NCBI RefSeq assembly: GCF_935822925.1
Contig: NZ_CAKXZS010000037.1
Location: 1 to 58,367 of the forward strand
From: Mesorhizobium ventifaucium
GTDB lineage: Bacteria > Pseudomonadota > Alphaproteobacteria > Rhizobiales > Rhizobiaceae
DNA: 58,367 nucleotides
Reading direction: 5' to 3'
The notes under the pieces: generated by a model
Told to the model about the DNA's origin: nothing
Seen by the model: only the letters and a program-made list of their open reading frames with translations
The model's database searches: none
Shown here: piece after piece, positions 33,203-42,136 of the stretch
Numbering within the stretch: position 1 is the stretch's first letter
Layout: every line of letters starts with the position of its first letter
Translations under genes and position numbers: made by a program

Positions 33203-34141
33203 ATGCAAGCCGTTGCCAGACGCCCGCGCACCAATCATCTTGATCTCGCGCAGCGCATTCTCGATGTGGCCCGGCAGCGCGGCTTCGGGGCCGGCGCCCA
33301 TCTTCCCGAACAGCAGATCGCCTCGCTCTGCAACGTTTCGCGGACTCCGGTGCGGGCCGCGCTACGCCTGCTCACCGAAAAAGGCGTCGTGCGCTGGGAA
33401 GCTGAATCCGGCTATCGGCTGGCCGTTGACCTCACCAACCAGGCGTCCGCTGCCACTGATCTGCCAAGCGCCGAGGAGGACGAACTCGCGGAGATGATCC
33501 TGCGCGATCGGTCGGCGCGCCGGCTGGATCAGACGGTGACCATCGGCGCGCTGGTGCGGCGCTATGGTGCTGAGCGAAAGACGGTACTAAAAGCGCTAAA
33601 GAAACTGACAGATGAAAATCTTCTGGACCGCGCACCGGGACAGGCCTGGCTGTTCAGGCGCGCGCCTGACGATCCAGAGGCACAAGGGGAAAGCTATGAG
33701 TTCCGCCTGATGCTGGAACCCGCCGCCATTCTGGCGCCCGGCTTTCGGCTGGACGGGACCCGCGCGGCAGCCTTGCGCCAGGGCATGGAGGCGCTGCTGG
33801 CGCTGCCCGACGCCGCGTTCGATATCAGAGAGTTCCAGCGGCTGGACATCGACTTTCACGGCCTAGTCGCCGACGGCGCCGCCAACCGCTTCGTCACCGA
33901 CGCGCTGTCCGATCATCTCAGGCTGCGCCGGCTGCCGGGGACCTATGCAGGCGTCAACGTCTTCCGGCTGAAGCAATCGCTGCGCGAGCACCTGACCATA
34001 CTCGACCAACTGGAAAGCCGGCAGTTCGAGGTTGCAGCCGATCTGCTTCGCGTCCATCTGCGATTGTCCCGCAGCCAGCGACCGCAGGCGGCCAGTCGCG
34101 GCGCCCCCGCATTGTTCGGCATGATCAGCCGGCCGGATTGA
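33203..34141 (+). CDS. GntR/FadR-family regulator with an extra winged helix
   Basis: 312 residues, longer than the usual 220-250 of FCD-type GntR proteins. Residues 12-75 form the N-terminal winged helix (LPEQQIASLCNVSRTPVRAA). Residues about 95-155 look like a second one (TIGALVRRYGAERKTVLKAL, then WLFRRA as wing). The C-terminal all-helical FCD-like ligand domain follows (165-295; MLEPAAILAPGF, FHGLVADGAANRFV). Divergent from potD and heading the plus-strand glycosyltransferase-puuA-puuB unit, so it probably controls the entire locus in response to the imported amine or a derivative. Confidence 0.87.
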   Translation: MQAVARRPRTNHLDLAQRILDVARQRGFGAGAHLPEQQIASLCNVSRTPVRAALRLLTEKGVVRWEAESGYRLAVDLTNQASAATDLPSAEEDELAEMILRDRSARRLDQTVTIGALVRRYGAERKTVLKALKKLTDENLLDRAPGQAWLFRRAPDDPEAQGESYEFRLMLEPAAILAPGFRLDGTRAAALRQGMEALLALPDAAFDIREFQRLDIDFHGLVADGAANRFVTDALSDHLRLRRLPGTYAGVNVFRLKQSLREHLTILDQLESRQFEVAADLLRVHLRLSRSQRPQAASRGAPALFGMISRPD

Positions 34142-34158
34142 CGAGGACCACGAGAACA

Positions 34159-35442
34159 GTGACGCGCAAAGCCAGCCCGACCATCGCGTTGTTTCCCGAA
34201 GCGAGCTTCGGCGCCGCGCTCAATTGCGTCGGCATCGCGCAGGCCTTGCGCGCAAGGGGCGCACGGCCTGTGTTCATCTGTCACGCCGGCTTTTCCGGCG
34301 TGTTCGCCGACTATGGGTTTCAGGAATACCAGTTGCCGACCGACGAGCCGCTGACCGACAGCGAACGCCAGAGCTATTGGCAGGCTTTCGTGCGCCGGCA
34401 TCTGCCGCATTTCAGGCTGAGCCCGATCGACCAGCTCGAAACCTACGTCGCCCCGACCTGGGAAGCGATCGTCGATACCGCGGTCAATGCCGAGGCGCCG
34501 CTGCGCCAGTTGCTGGCCAGGCTGAAGCCAGATGCCGTGGTGCTCGACAATGTCATCATGTTTCCAGCACTTGCTGCCGCCGGTTGCCCCTGGGCGCGCG
34601 TCGTCTCCTGCGCCGAGACCGAGCTGCCCGACGCCGATGTACCGCCCTATCTGTCCGGGCTCGCCGCCGACGACCCGAGCCGTGCGGCTTTCGAGGCGCG
34701 CTACCTGGCAGCCGTCGCTCCGGCCCACGACCGGTTCAACCGGCTTCGGACCGACGCCGGTCTTGCGCCCTTGCCGAAGGGGCTTTTTCTCGAAGCTTCG
34801 CCCGATCTCAATCTGCTGCTGACCCCAACCATCGTGCGCAGGCAGCGCGCCGAGCCGCTCGACCCGGCCCGCTTCGTTTATCTCGAAGGCTGCGTCCGGT
34901 CGGAAGGGCCGTTCGACGTGCCGATCTTTCCACGCAATGACGGGCCGCTGGTCTATCTCAGCTTCGGCAGCCTGGGCGCGATGGATGTCGGCCTGATCGA
35001 GCGCATGCTCGCCGTGTTCGACCGGCTTCCGGCCCGCTTCATCGTCAATGTCGGCGGTCTGCGCGACAGCTATCGCGCGGTTCCTGACAATGTCTATCTC
35101 GACGCCTGGTTTCCGCAGCCGTCGGTTGTCGCGAAATCCGATCTCTTCATCCATCACGGCGGCAACAACAGCTTTTGCGAAGCGCTGCGTTTCGGTGTGC
35201 CGTCGCTGATCATGCCCTATTGCTGGGATGGGCACGACAATGCGCAACGCGCCGAGGAAACCGGCGTCGGCCGCCACCTCAGCCGCGATGGCTGGAGCGA
35301 CGACGAACTGGAACTGGCTATCCTTGGCCTAATGGCCGATGGCGAAATGCGCTTTCGCCTCAAGGAGAATGCGGCCACCATGGCACGGGCGCCGGGAACG
35401 GACGCCGCCGCCGAAGCCATCCTCGCCCTCGTAAGGACGTGA
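34159..35442 (+). CDS. GT-B (GT1/MGT-like) UDP-glycosyltransferase, paralog 2
   Basis: 427 residues from GTG 34159; TTG 34138, overlapping the gntR stop, is an alternative start. Aligns along its full length with paralog 1: PTIALFPEASFGAALNCVG, LVYLSFGSLGAMDVGLI, WFPQPSVV, HHGGNNSFCEALRFG (332-) and YCWDGHDNAQRAEETG. It shares the same unusual donor-site residues. It lies between the regulator and the puuA-like gene (5 bp before it), so glycosylation appears to be part of the amine pathway. The sugar donor and acceptor are unknown. Confidence 0.87.
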   Translation: MTRKASPTIALFPEASFGAALNCVGIAQALRARGARPVFICHAGFSGVFADYGFQEYQLPTDEPLTDSERQSYWQAFVRRHLPHFRLSPIDQLETYVAPTWEAIVDTAVNAEAPLRQLLARLKPDAVVLDNVIMFPALAAAGCPWARVVSCAETELPDADVPPYLSGLAADDPSRAAFEARYLAAVAPAHDRFNRLRTDAGLAPLPKGLFLEASPDLNLLLTPTIVRRQRAEPLDPARFVYLEGCVRSEGPFDVPIFPRNDGPLVYLSFGSLGAMDVGLIERMLAVFDRLPARFIVNVGGLRDSYRAVPDNVYLDAWFPQPSVVAKSDLFIHHGGNNSFCEALRFGVPSLIMPYCWDGHDNAQRAEETGVGRHLSRDGWSDDELELAILGLMADGEMRFRLKENAATMARAPGTDAAAEAILALVRT

Positions 35443-35446
35443 CCTG

Positions 35447-36832
35447 ATGCTCAACACCACGACAACGGATGCACCGCAAATGACCCCGAGGGACGATGCG
35501 AAGCGATGGCTGGAGCAGCAGGGGATCACGGAAGTCGAGTGCCTGGTGCCGGATGTGAACGGCGTGTTGCGCGGCAAGGCCTTGCCGACGGCCAAGTTGC
35601 TGAAGTCGCTCGAAGACCGCGCGCTTTATCTGCCGAGCAGCGCCTTCCTGGTCTGCATAGACGGCCGCTATTCCGGTTCCAACGACGAGGGCTTCGTCTA
35701 TCAGGACCCCGACATGCGGATGGTGCCGGATGTTGCGACGCTGTGCCTTGCGCCGGGTGCCGGAGCGGGGAAAGCCTATGTCTTCGCCGATGCGTTTCAT
35801 ATGGATGACCGGCCGTGGATGGCCTCGCCGCGCCATGTGTTGAGCGCCGTGCTCGATCTCTATCGTCAGCGCGGCTGGCGGGCAGTGGTGGCGCCGGAGC
35901 TCGAATTCTATCTGACCGCGCCCAATCCCGATCCCGATCGGCCGCTGATTGCGCCGGTCGGCCGCAATGGCCGCTCAGAAACCGTGCAGCACCCCTATGA
36001 CATGGCGGCGCTGGAGGAATTCGAGCCGGTGATCCGGCGCCTTTATGATTACGCAGCCACGGCCGGGCTGCCGCTCGACACCTTGATCCATGAATCGGGC
36101 ACGGCGCAGCTGGAGATCAATTTCCTGCATAGCGACGCGCTGCCGCTGGCCGACAAGGTGCTGCTGTTCAAGCGGATGACGCGCCAGGCCGCGCAGCAAT
36201 ATGGCATGCATGCGACCTTCATGGCCAAGCCGGTCGCTGCTCAAGCCGGCAGTTCGATGCATCTCCACATGTCGGTCGTCGACGAGGCGGGGGATACGCT
36301 GTTTGCCGGGCGCGACGATGCCGACACCGAAATGTTCGGGCATTTCATCGGCGGCCTGCAGAAATACATTCCCGAGGTGATGCCGCTGTTTGCGCCGAAC
36401 GTGAATTCGTTCCGCCGCATCCGGCCCAACCACAGCGCGCCCGCCAACATCGAGTGGTCGCACGACAACCGCTCCTGCGGGCTGCGCGTGCCGGCCGGCG
36501 GGCGGGCCGCGCGGCGGGTGGAAAACCGGCTGCCCGGCGCCGACGCCAACCCGTATCTGGCGATGGCCGGCTCGCTGCTCTGCGGCTATCTCGGCATCGA
36601 GGAAAAACTCTCGCGTTCGCCCGAGGCATCGGGCAACGCCTATCGTAGCAAGAGCACGCTGCCGAAAACCATGGAGGAGGCGCTCGACCGTTTCGCCGCC
36701 TGCAGTCCTGTTCGGGACTTGCTCGGCGAGGATTTCGTCCAGACCTATCTGCGCGTCAAGAGCGTCGAGCTCGACCTGTTCCAGAGCGTCGTCACCAGCT
36801 GGGAACGCGACCACCTGCTGCTCAAGGTCTGA
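35447..36832 (+). CDS. puuA: Glutamine-synthetase-family gamma-glutamyl-amine ligase (PuuA-like)
   Basis: 461 residues of the GS type III-like PuuA/GlnT branch. VVAPELEFYL (148-157), the Glu in HESGTAQLEINF, GSSMHLHMS (His272 area), NSFRRIRPNHSAPANIEWSH and RVENRLPGADANPYL hold the ATP, metal and glutamate sites. The Tyr adenylylation site of GlnA is not evident. PuuA ligates glutamate to putrescine or related amines using ATP, the first step of the gamma-glutamylated polyamine route. Next to a PotABCD importer and overlapping a PuuB-like oxidase gene, which supports that role over plain glutamine synthesis. Confidence 0.88.
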   Translation: MLNTTTTDAPQMTPRDDAKRWLEQQGITEVECLVPDVNGVLRGKALPTAKLLKSLEDRALYLPSSAFLVCIDGRYSGSNDEGFVYQDPDMRMVPDVATLCLAPGAGAGKAYVFADAFHMDDRPWMASPRHVLSAVLDLYRQRGWRAVVAPELEFYLTAPNPDPDRPLIAPVGRNGRSETVQHPYDMAALEEFEPVIRRLYDYAATAGLPLDTLIHESGTAQLEINFLHSDALPLADKVLLFKRMTRQAAQQYGMHATFMAKPVAAQAGSSMHLHMSVVDEAGDTLFAGRDDADTEMFGHFIGGLQKYIPEVMPLFAPNVNSFRRIRPNHSAPANIEWSHDNRSCGLRVPAGGRAARRVENRLPGADANPYLAMAGSLLCGYLGIEEKLSRSPEASGNAYRSKSTLPKTMEEALDRFAACSPVRDLLGEDFVQTYLRVKSVELDLFQSVVTSWERDHLLLKV

Positions 36833-38136
36833 TGATGGGCTTCAATTCCGGCGGGTTCAACTCCGGCCTCGATATCGGCAAATCCTATTATGTCGCAACA
36901 GCCAATCCGGCCCCTGATCATCCGGCGCTGCCGGGCGATGTCGACGCCGATCTGGTGGTGGTCGGCGGCGGCTGTACCGGCCTGTCCGCAGCCCTTCATG
37001 CCGCCGAGCGCGGGCTGAAGGTGGTTCTCCTCGAAGGCGGCAAGATCGGCTGGGGGGCGTCGGGGCGCAATGGCGGACAGATCATTCCCGGCCTGCGCAA
37101 GGGCGCCAAGGGCCTGGTCACGCTTTATGGGCCCGAACGGGCGCGGGCGCTTTTCGATCTCGCCCTCGAGGCACGCGGGCTGGTGCTCTACCTGATCGGG
37201 CGCCATGCCATCGATTGCGACCTCAGGCTCACCGGCCATCTGGCCGGTGCGGTCAACGGCTCCGACCTGCGCGACCTGGAGGACGAGGTCGAGTGCCTTG
37301 CCAGCGTGATGAACTTTCATGACGTCGAGATGCTGTCGGCAGCGCAGGCGCGTGAAATGGTGAACACACCCTATCACGGGGCGATGTACGAGAAGCTTGG
37401 CGGCCATATGCATCCGCTGAACTACACGCTGGGTCTTGCTCGCGCCGCGGCAGCGGCAGGCGTCACCATCCACGAGAATTCGGTGGCGCTGCGGCTGGAG
37501 CGGGAACCTTCCATCCGGGTTTCCACGGCCAAGGGCTCGGTCCAGGCCAGGCATGTCGTGCTGGCCGGCGACGCCCTGCTTCAGGGGCTCGAACCGCGCG
37601 TCAACAGCCGCATCATGCCGGTCGGCAACTACATCGTCGCGACCGAGCCGCTGGACGACACCAGCGACGTCATCCCAAGCAATGTCGCCGTTTCCGACAC
37701 ACGCTTCGTGGTCAACTATTACCGGCTGTCGGCGGACGGCCGCCTGCTGTTTGGCGGTGGCGAGCGCTACACGCCGTCGCCGCCCGCGGACATTGCCGGC
37801 TTCGTGCGGCCGCACATGGAAAAGACCTTTCCGCAATTGCGCGGCCGCCGCATCGAGCATGCCTGGGGCGGGCTGGTCTCAGTGACGACATCGCGCCTGC
37901 CGGATGTCGGCCACTATGGCGAGGTCTATTTTGCGCATGGCTATTCCGGCAAGGGCGTGATCCTGTCGACGCTGTCGGGAAAGCTGCTTGCCGAGGCGAT
38001 TACCGGCGATGCGTCGCGGCTCGATCTGTTTTCGACGCTGAGGCCAATGCCGTTTCCCGGCGGTACCGCCCTGCGCGGCCCGCTCTATGTGCTCGGCATG
38101 CTCTGGTACGCCATGCGCGACCGCATCAAGCATTGA
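36832..38136 (+). CDS. puuB: FAD-dependent gamma-glutamylputrescine oxidase-like protein (PuuB-like)
   Basis: 434 residues. DAO-family flavoprotein: a Rossmann motif DLVVVGGGCTGLSAALHAAERG near residue 40, GGKIGWGASGRNGGQIIPGL binding FAD, and near the C terminus GLVSVTTSRLPDVG and FAHGYSGKGVILSTLSGKL. The start KSYYVATANPAPDHPAL is typical of PuuB/OrdL proteins. These oxidise the terminal amine of gamma-glutamyl-amines to an aldehyde with H2O2 formation. Its start overlaps the puuA stop (TGATG). A PuuD hydrolase gene is not found in the locus. Confidence 0.88.
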   Translation: MMGFNSGGFNSGLDIGKSYYVATANPAPDHPALPGDVDADLVVVGGGCTGLSAALHAAERGLKVVLLEGGKIGWGASGRNGGQIIPGLRKGAKGLVTLYGPERARALFDLALEARGLVLYLIGRHAIDCDLRLTGHLAGAVNGSDLRDLEDEVECLASVMNFHDVEMLSAAQAREMVNTPYHGAMYEKLGGHMHPLNYTLGLARAAAAAGVTIHENSVALRLEREPSIRVSTAKGSVQARHVVLAGDALLQGLEPRVNSRIMPVGNYIVATEPLDDTSDVIPSNVAVSDTRFVVNYYRLSADGRLLFGGGERYTPSPPADIAGFVRPHMEKTFPQLRGRRIEHAWGGLVSVTTSRLPDVGHYGEVYFAHGYSGKGVILSTLSGKLLAEAITGDASRLDLFSTLRPMPFPGGTALRGPLYVLGMLWYAMRDRIKH

Positions 38137-38303
38137 TCGAAAGCGATCCCCTGCCGCCGTGGTTTTGCGACGGAGGGCGGCCGGCTGCAGCTTCCCGACA
38201 AATTTGACCATGTGGACAAAGGTCGGACGCCGATCCATAGTTCCCTCGCTGATAGTTCAAAGAACCAGCCGGCTCGACACGGCGCGAATCAGAGGGGCAT
38301 GCA

Positions 38304-39335
38304 ATGGAAAACGGGAAGAGCAAAATCCAATCGAAACGCGAAGGACTTTCGCGCCGCAGTTTGCTGGAACTGGGCGCGCTTGGCCTGGCTGCAGCCATGC
38401 TGCCGGGCAGTGCCTTGGCGCAGGACAAGAAGCTGAAGGTGGCGGCGATCTTCGCCACGCCGACCGAGGAGCCATGGGTCCACCAGATCCATGTCGCCCT
38501 GCAGAGGGCCGAGAAGGAACTCGGCATCGAGTACAAATGGTCGGAAAAGGTGCAGACGGCCGATTTCAGCCGTGTCATGCGCGAATACGCGCAAGGCGGT
38601 TATGAGCTGGTTCTCGGCGATGCTTTCGCGGCCGAACGGGAATCCCGCCGCACCGCCAAGCAGTTTCCGAAGGTCGCCTTCCTGTTCGGCTCGGGCGCCG
38701 GGCCGGCCGAGCCGAATTTCGCAGTCTTCGACAATTGGATCCACGAGCCGGCTTATCTCTCCGGCCTGATCGCCGGAAAGATGTCGAAATCAGGCACGAT
38801 CGGCGCCGTTGCGGCGATGGGCATTCCGGAAGTGAACCGGCTGGTCAATGCCTTCTTTGCCGGCGCCCGGGAGGTCAATCCTAACATCAAGAGGAAGGTT
38901 GCTTTCATCGGCTCTTTCTTCGACCCGCCGAAGGCCAAGGAAGCGGCTATCGCCCAGATCGACGCTGGCGTCGACGTGATCTATGCCGAACGTTTCGGTG
39001 TCATCGAAGCGGCGGTCGAGAGGAAGATCCTCGCCATCTCCAACATGTCCGACCAGTCCAACCTCGGGCCGGACACGGTGATCACCGGCCCGGTGTGGGA
39101 CATGTATCCGACGGTCGAGCACGCGATCAAGCTGGTCAAGGCCGGCGTCTTCACCGCGCAGGATTACGGCGATTTTTCGCGCATGGCCAAGGGCGGCTCC
39201 TTCCTGGCGCCCTATCACAAGTTCGACAAGACGCTGCCCGCCGACGTCAAGGAGCTGGTCGAGAAGAAAAAGGCCGAGATCCTCGACGGCAATTTCCGCG
39301 TCAACGTCGACGAGGACACACCGGTTTCGGATTGA
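38304..39335 (+). CDS. BMP-family ABC transporter binding protein (nucleoside type)
   Basis: 343 residues with a Tat-like signal (SRRSLLELGALGLAAAMLPGSALA). The mature part is a BMP/PnrA-like basic membrane protein fold: LKVAAIFATPTEEPWVHQIH, LVLGDAFAAERESRRTAKQF, VAFLFGSGAG and NNWIHEP-like IHEPAYLSGLIAGKMS. BMP proteins bind purine nucleosides or related bases. It leads an operon with an ATPase and two permeases, separated from the ATPase gene by a 169-bp palindromic repeat. A possible operator, GACC-N11-GGTC, occurs about 90 bp upstream. Confidence 0.9.
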   Translation: MENGKSKIQSKREGLSRRSLLELGALGLAAAMLPGSALAQDKKLKVAAIFATPTEEPWVHQIHVALQRAEKELGIEYKWSEKVQTADFSRVMREYAQGGYELVLGDAFAAERESRRTAKQFPKVAFLFGSGAGPAEPNFAVFDNWIHEPAYLSGLIAGKMSKSGTIGAVAAMGIPEVNRLVNAFFAGAREVNPNIKRKVAFIGSFFDPPKAKEAAIAQIDAGVDVIYAERFGVIEAAVERKILAISNMSDQSNLGPDTVITGPVWDMYPTVEHAIKLVKAGVFTAQDYGDFSRMAKGGSFLAPYHKFDKTLPADVKELVEKKKAEILDGNFRVNVDEDTPVSD

Positions 39336-39355
39336 ATGCTGTCTTTTGGGGTTGG

Positions 39356-39524
39356 CGCTGCACCCCCTCTGGCCTGCCGGCCATCTCCCCCTCAAGGGGG
39401 GAGATTGGCAGCTTCGCCGACAGCGCCTCTTCTTCAGCGTTGACGATTTGCGAAAGCCGAAGTGACATCCGATCTCCCCCCTTGAGGGGGAGATGGCCGG
39501 CAGGCCAGAGGGGGGGTGCAGCGC
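39356..39524. repeat. RIME-like long palindromic repeat, best-preserved copy
   Basis: Arms from GCGCTGCACCCC at 39356 to GGGGTGCAGCGC ending at 39524 are almost perfect inverted copies about 50 nt long (CTCTGGCCTGCCGGCC / GGCCGGCAGGCCAGAG), with about 65 bp of unrelated sequence in the middle. It lies between the BMP binding-protein and ATPase genes, in the same relative place as the potD-potB copy. Confidence 0.9.
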
Positions 39525-39569
39525 ATCCCCGGGATCGTAAGCCATCTCCCACCAGGAGCACCCTTGTCA

Positions 39570-41081
39570 ATGCCCGCCCCTCTCATCGAAATGCGCGGCA
39601 TCTCCAAGAGCTTCGGCGCCGTCGTGGCGAACGAAGCCGTCGATCTCAGCGTTGCGCCGGGCGAAATTCTCGGGTTGCTCGGTGAAAACGGCGCCGGCAA
39701 GACGACGCTGATGAACGTGCTGTTCGGCGCCTATGCGCCGGACGCCGGCGAGATCCTGGTCCAGGGTAGGCCGGTGACGATCAACAGCTCGGCCGATGCG
39801 CTCGCCGCCGGCATCGGCATGGTGCACCAGCACTTTCATCTCGCACCGCGGCTTTCTGTGCTGGAAAACCTGCTGATAGGCATTCCCGGAAAGTCGGGCC
39901 GGATCGACCGCGCCGGCGGGCTGGCGCGACTGAGAGAGATCGGCCGCCAGCATGGGCTCACGCTCGATCCGGACCTTCCCGTCTCGGCATTATCGATCGG
40001 CGAGCAGCAGCGGCTCGAAATCGTCAAGGCGCTGTTTCGCGGTGCAAGGCTGCTGATCCTCGACGAGCCGACGGCGGTGCTGGCGCCGACCGAGGTCGAC
40101 GGGCTGTTTTCGGCGCTGCGATCGATGGCGGCCCAAGGTCTCGGCATCATCTTCATCTCGCACAAGCTCAACGAGGTCAGGGCGCTGACCCATCGCTGCG
40201 TCGTGCTGCGGCATGGCCGCGTGACCGGACGCGTCGATACCCCCGCAAGCACGACATCCTCTGACATGGCGCGGCTGATGTGCGGCCACGAGATCGTTCC
40301 GCCGGCCAGGGGACCATCGACGCCGGGTGCCCCGGTGCTGATCCTCGACGGCATCTCGACGTCGCGCCATTCCGGCATGGCGCTGCGCGACGTGTCGCTC
40401 TCCGTGCGTGCGGGCGAGATCCTCGGCATTGCCGGTGTCTCGGGCAATGGCCAGCGGGCGCTTGCCGAGGTGATCTCCGGCGTGCTCGCGCCCGATGCCG
40501 GGCGGATGACGATAGCCGGCAAAATGGTCTCGCGGTTCTCGCCGCGCGGGGTGCAGGCGCTCGGCCTCGGGCGCATCCCGGAAGACCGCATGACGACCGG
40601 GGTGGTCACCAATCTGCCGCTGGCGGATTCGATGGTGCTGCCGCGCATCGGCACAGCGGCGTTCAGCCGCAACGGCCTGCTCAGGCCAGATGCGATCCGC
40701 GCTTTCGCCGAAGCGCAGATCAAGGCCTATGACATACGCTGCCCCGGGCCGATGACGCGGGCCGGGGCGCTGTCCGGCGGCAATCTGCAAAAGGCGCTGC
40801 TGGCGCGCGAGCTCGCCTTCGACCCAAAGGTGCTGATCGTGTCGCAGCCGACGCGCGGCCTCGATATCGGTGCGGCGCGCTTCATCCACGAAAAGTTCCT
40901 CGACATGCGTGCCAGGGGCTGCGGCATCATCGTCATCGGCGAGGACCTCGAAGAGTTGCTCATGCTCTGCGACCGCATCGCGGTGATGTATGAGGGGCGC
41001 ATTGTCGGCACGCTGGACAGCGCCGCCGCCACGGTTGCGCGGCTCGGCCTGATGATGACCGGGGCGGAGGGCCATGGCTGA
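39570..41081 (+). CDS. BMP-type (nucleoside) ABC transporter ATPase, double domain
   Basis: 503 residues from ATG 39570; a TTG at 39564, nearer the AGGAG ribosome site, is also possible. The first domain has Walker A GENGAGKTT, signature LSIGEQQRLEIVKAL and Walker B LLILDEPTAVLAP. The second has LSGGNLQKALLARELA and a degenerate Walker A (VSGNGQRAL). Typical YufO/NupO-like architecture powering a nucleoside importer. Its stop overlaps the next start by one base (TGATG). Confidence 0.92.
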   Translation: MPAPLIEMRGISKSFGAVVANEAVDLSVAPGEILGLLGENGAGKTTLMNVLFGAYAPDAGEILVQGRPVTINSSADALAAGIGMVHQHFHLAPRLSVLENLLIGIPGKSGRIDRAGGLARLREIGRQHGLTLDPDLPVSALSIGEQQRLEIVKALFRGARLLILDEPTAVLAPTEVDGLFSALRSMAAQGLGIIFISHKLNEVRALTHRCVVLRHGRVTGRVDTPASTTSSDMARLMCGHEIVPPARGPSTPGAPVLILDGISTSRHSGMALRDVSLSVRAGEILGIAGVSGNGQRALAEVISGVLAPDAGRMTIAGKMVSRFSPRGVQALGLGRIPEDRMTTGVVTNLPLADSMVLPRIGTAAFSRNGLLRPDAIRAFAEAQIKAYDIRCPGPMTRAGALSGGNLQKALLARELAFDPKVLIVSQPTRGLDIGAARFIHEKFLDMRARGCGIIVIGEDLEELLMLCDRIAVMYEGRIVGTLDSAAATVARLGLMMTGAEGHG

Positions 41082-42136
41082 TGTTCCGCCTCGAAGCCCG
41101 CACCTCAACGCCCGCCTGGTTCAACCTGGCTCTGCCGTTGCTGGCGATCGGCGCGACATTGGTGCTGTGCAGCGGCCTCATCGCGCTGGCCGGCGCCGGC
41201 GTGATCGAGGCCTATGGCGTGATGTTCGCGGCGTCCCTGGGCGACAGCTACGCGATCACCGAAACGCTGGTGCGCGCAACACCGATGATCTTCACCGGCC
41301 TTGCCGTGGCGGTCGCCTTCCGCGCCAAATTCTGGAACATCGGCGCCGAGGGGCAGTTGCTTGCCGGTGCGGTGGCGAGCTGCGCCGTCGGCGCCATTGC
41401 GATGCCGGGGCCGCTCGCCATGCTGCTGATGGCGCTCGCCGGCGCCGCCGCCGGTGCTGCGGTCGCCCTGCTCCCGGCGACGCTGCGGGTGAAATTCAAA
41501 GTCGACGATGTCGTCAGTTCACTGCTGCTCAACTCGGTCATCTTCTACGCGCTGATGGCGCTGATCGAAGGCCCGTGGAAAGACAGTTTCAGCGGCTACC
41601 CGATCTCGCCGCCAATCGAGGATTCAGCCAATTTCCCGGTGCTGCTCGAAGGCACGCGGCTGCATCTCGGCGTCGTGGCGGCTTTCGTGGCCGCGCCGGT
41701 CATCTGGTTCCTGATCGCGCGCACGACGCTCGGCTTCAGGATCAGGGTCATAGGCGAGAATCCCGAGGCCGCGCGCTATGGCGGCATCCATGTCGAGCGG
41801 GTGCTGATCTCGACGGCGCTGCTGTCCGGCGCGCTCGCCGGGCTTGCCGGTGTCGGCGAGGTCGGCGGCGTGCATTTCCAGGTGATGAGCGACATCTCGC
41901 CGGGCTATGGCTATTCCGGCATCGTCGTCGCCATGCTAGCGAGGCTCAACCCGCTCGGCGTGGTGCCGGCGGCGCTCTTCCTCGCCGCCGTCATGACCGG
42001 CGCCGAGGCGATGTCGCGGGCCACCGGCGTTCCGGCCTTTCTCAGCGAGGTCATCCAGGGCACCGCGCTGCTCGCCATGCTGGTGGCGCTGCTGTTCACG
42101 GCCTATCGCATCCGCCGCGTCGGAGCCGCACCATGA
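41081..42136 (+). CDS. BMP-type ABC transporter permease 1
   Basis: 351 residues with about 9-10 membrane helices. FRAKFWNIGAEGQLLAGAV and VKFKVDDVVSSLLLNSV are conserved in YufP/NupP-like nucleoside permeases, and VIGENPEAARYGGIHVERV is the cytoplasmic coupling loop. Overlaps the ATPase gene by one base and the next permease by four. Confidence 0.92.
   Translation: MFRLEARTSTPAWFNLALPLLAIGATLVLCSGLIALAGAGVIEAYGVMFAASLGDSYAITETLVRATPMIFTGLAVAVAFRAKFWNIGAEGQLLAGAVASCAVGAIAMPGPLAMLLMALAGAAAGAAVALLPATLRVKFKVDDVVSSLLLNSVIFYALMALIEGPWKDSFSGYPISPPIEDSANFPVLLEGTRLHLGVVAAFVAAPVIWFLIARTTLGFRIRVIGENPEAARYGGIHVERVLISTALLSGALAGLAGVGEVGGVHFQVMSDISPGYGYSGIVVAMLARLNPLGVVPAALFLAAVMTGAEAMSRATGVPAFLSEVIQGTALLAMLVALLFTAYRIRRVGAAP

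Noticed and set aside
35447..36832. Housekeeping glutamine synthetase glnA
   Set aside because: Sequence branch, absent adenylylation tyrosine and the pot/puuB neighbours fit a gamma-glutamyl-amine ligase better.
27292..39524. Dispersed repeats considered as CRISPR or insertion-sequence ends
   Set aside because: No regular spacers, no cas genes, no transposase and no target-site duplications; they are paired inverted arms of the intergenic palindrome type.
41074..42132. 5' extension of BMP permease 2 by 353 codons
   Set aside because: The upstream part is a frame-shadow of permease 1; homology begins at the ATG overlapping its stop.
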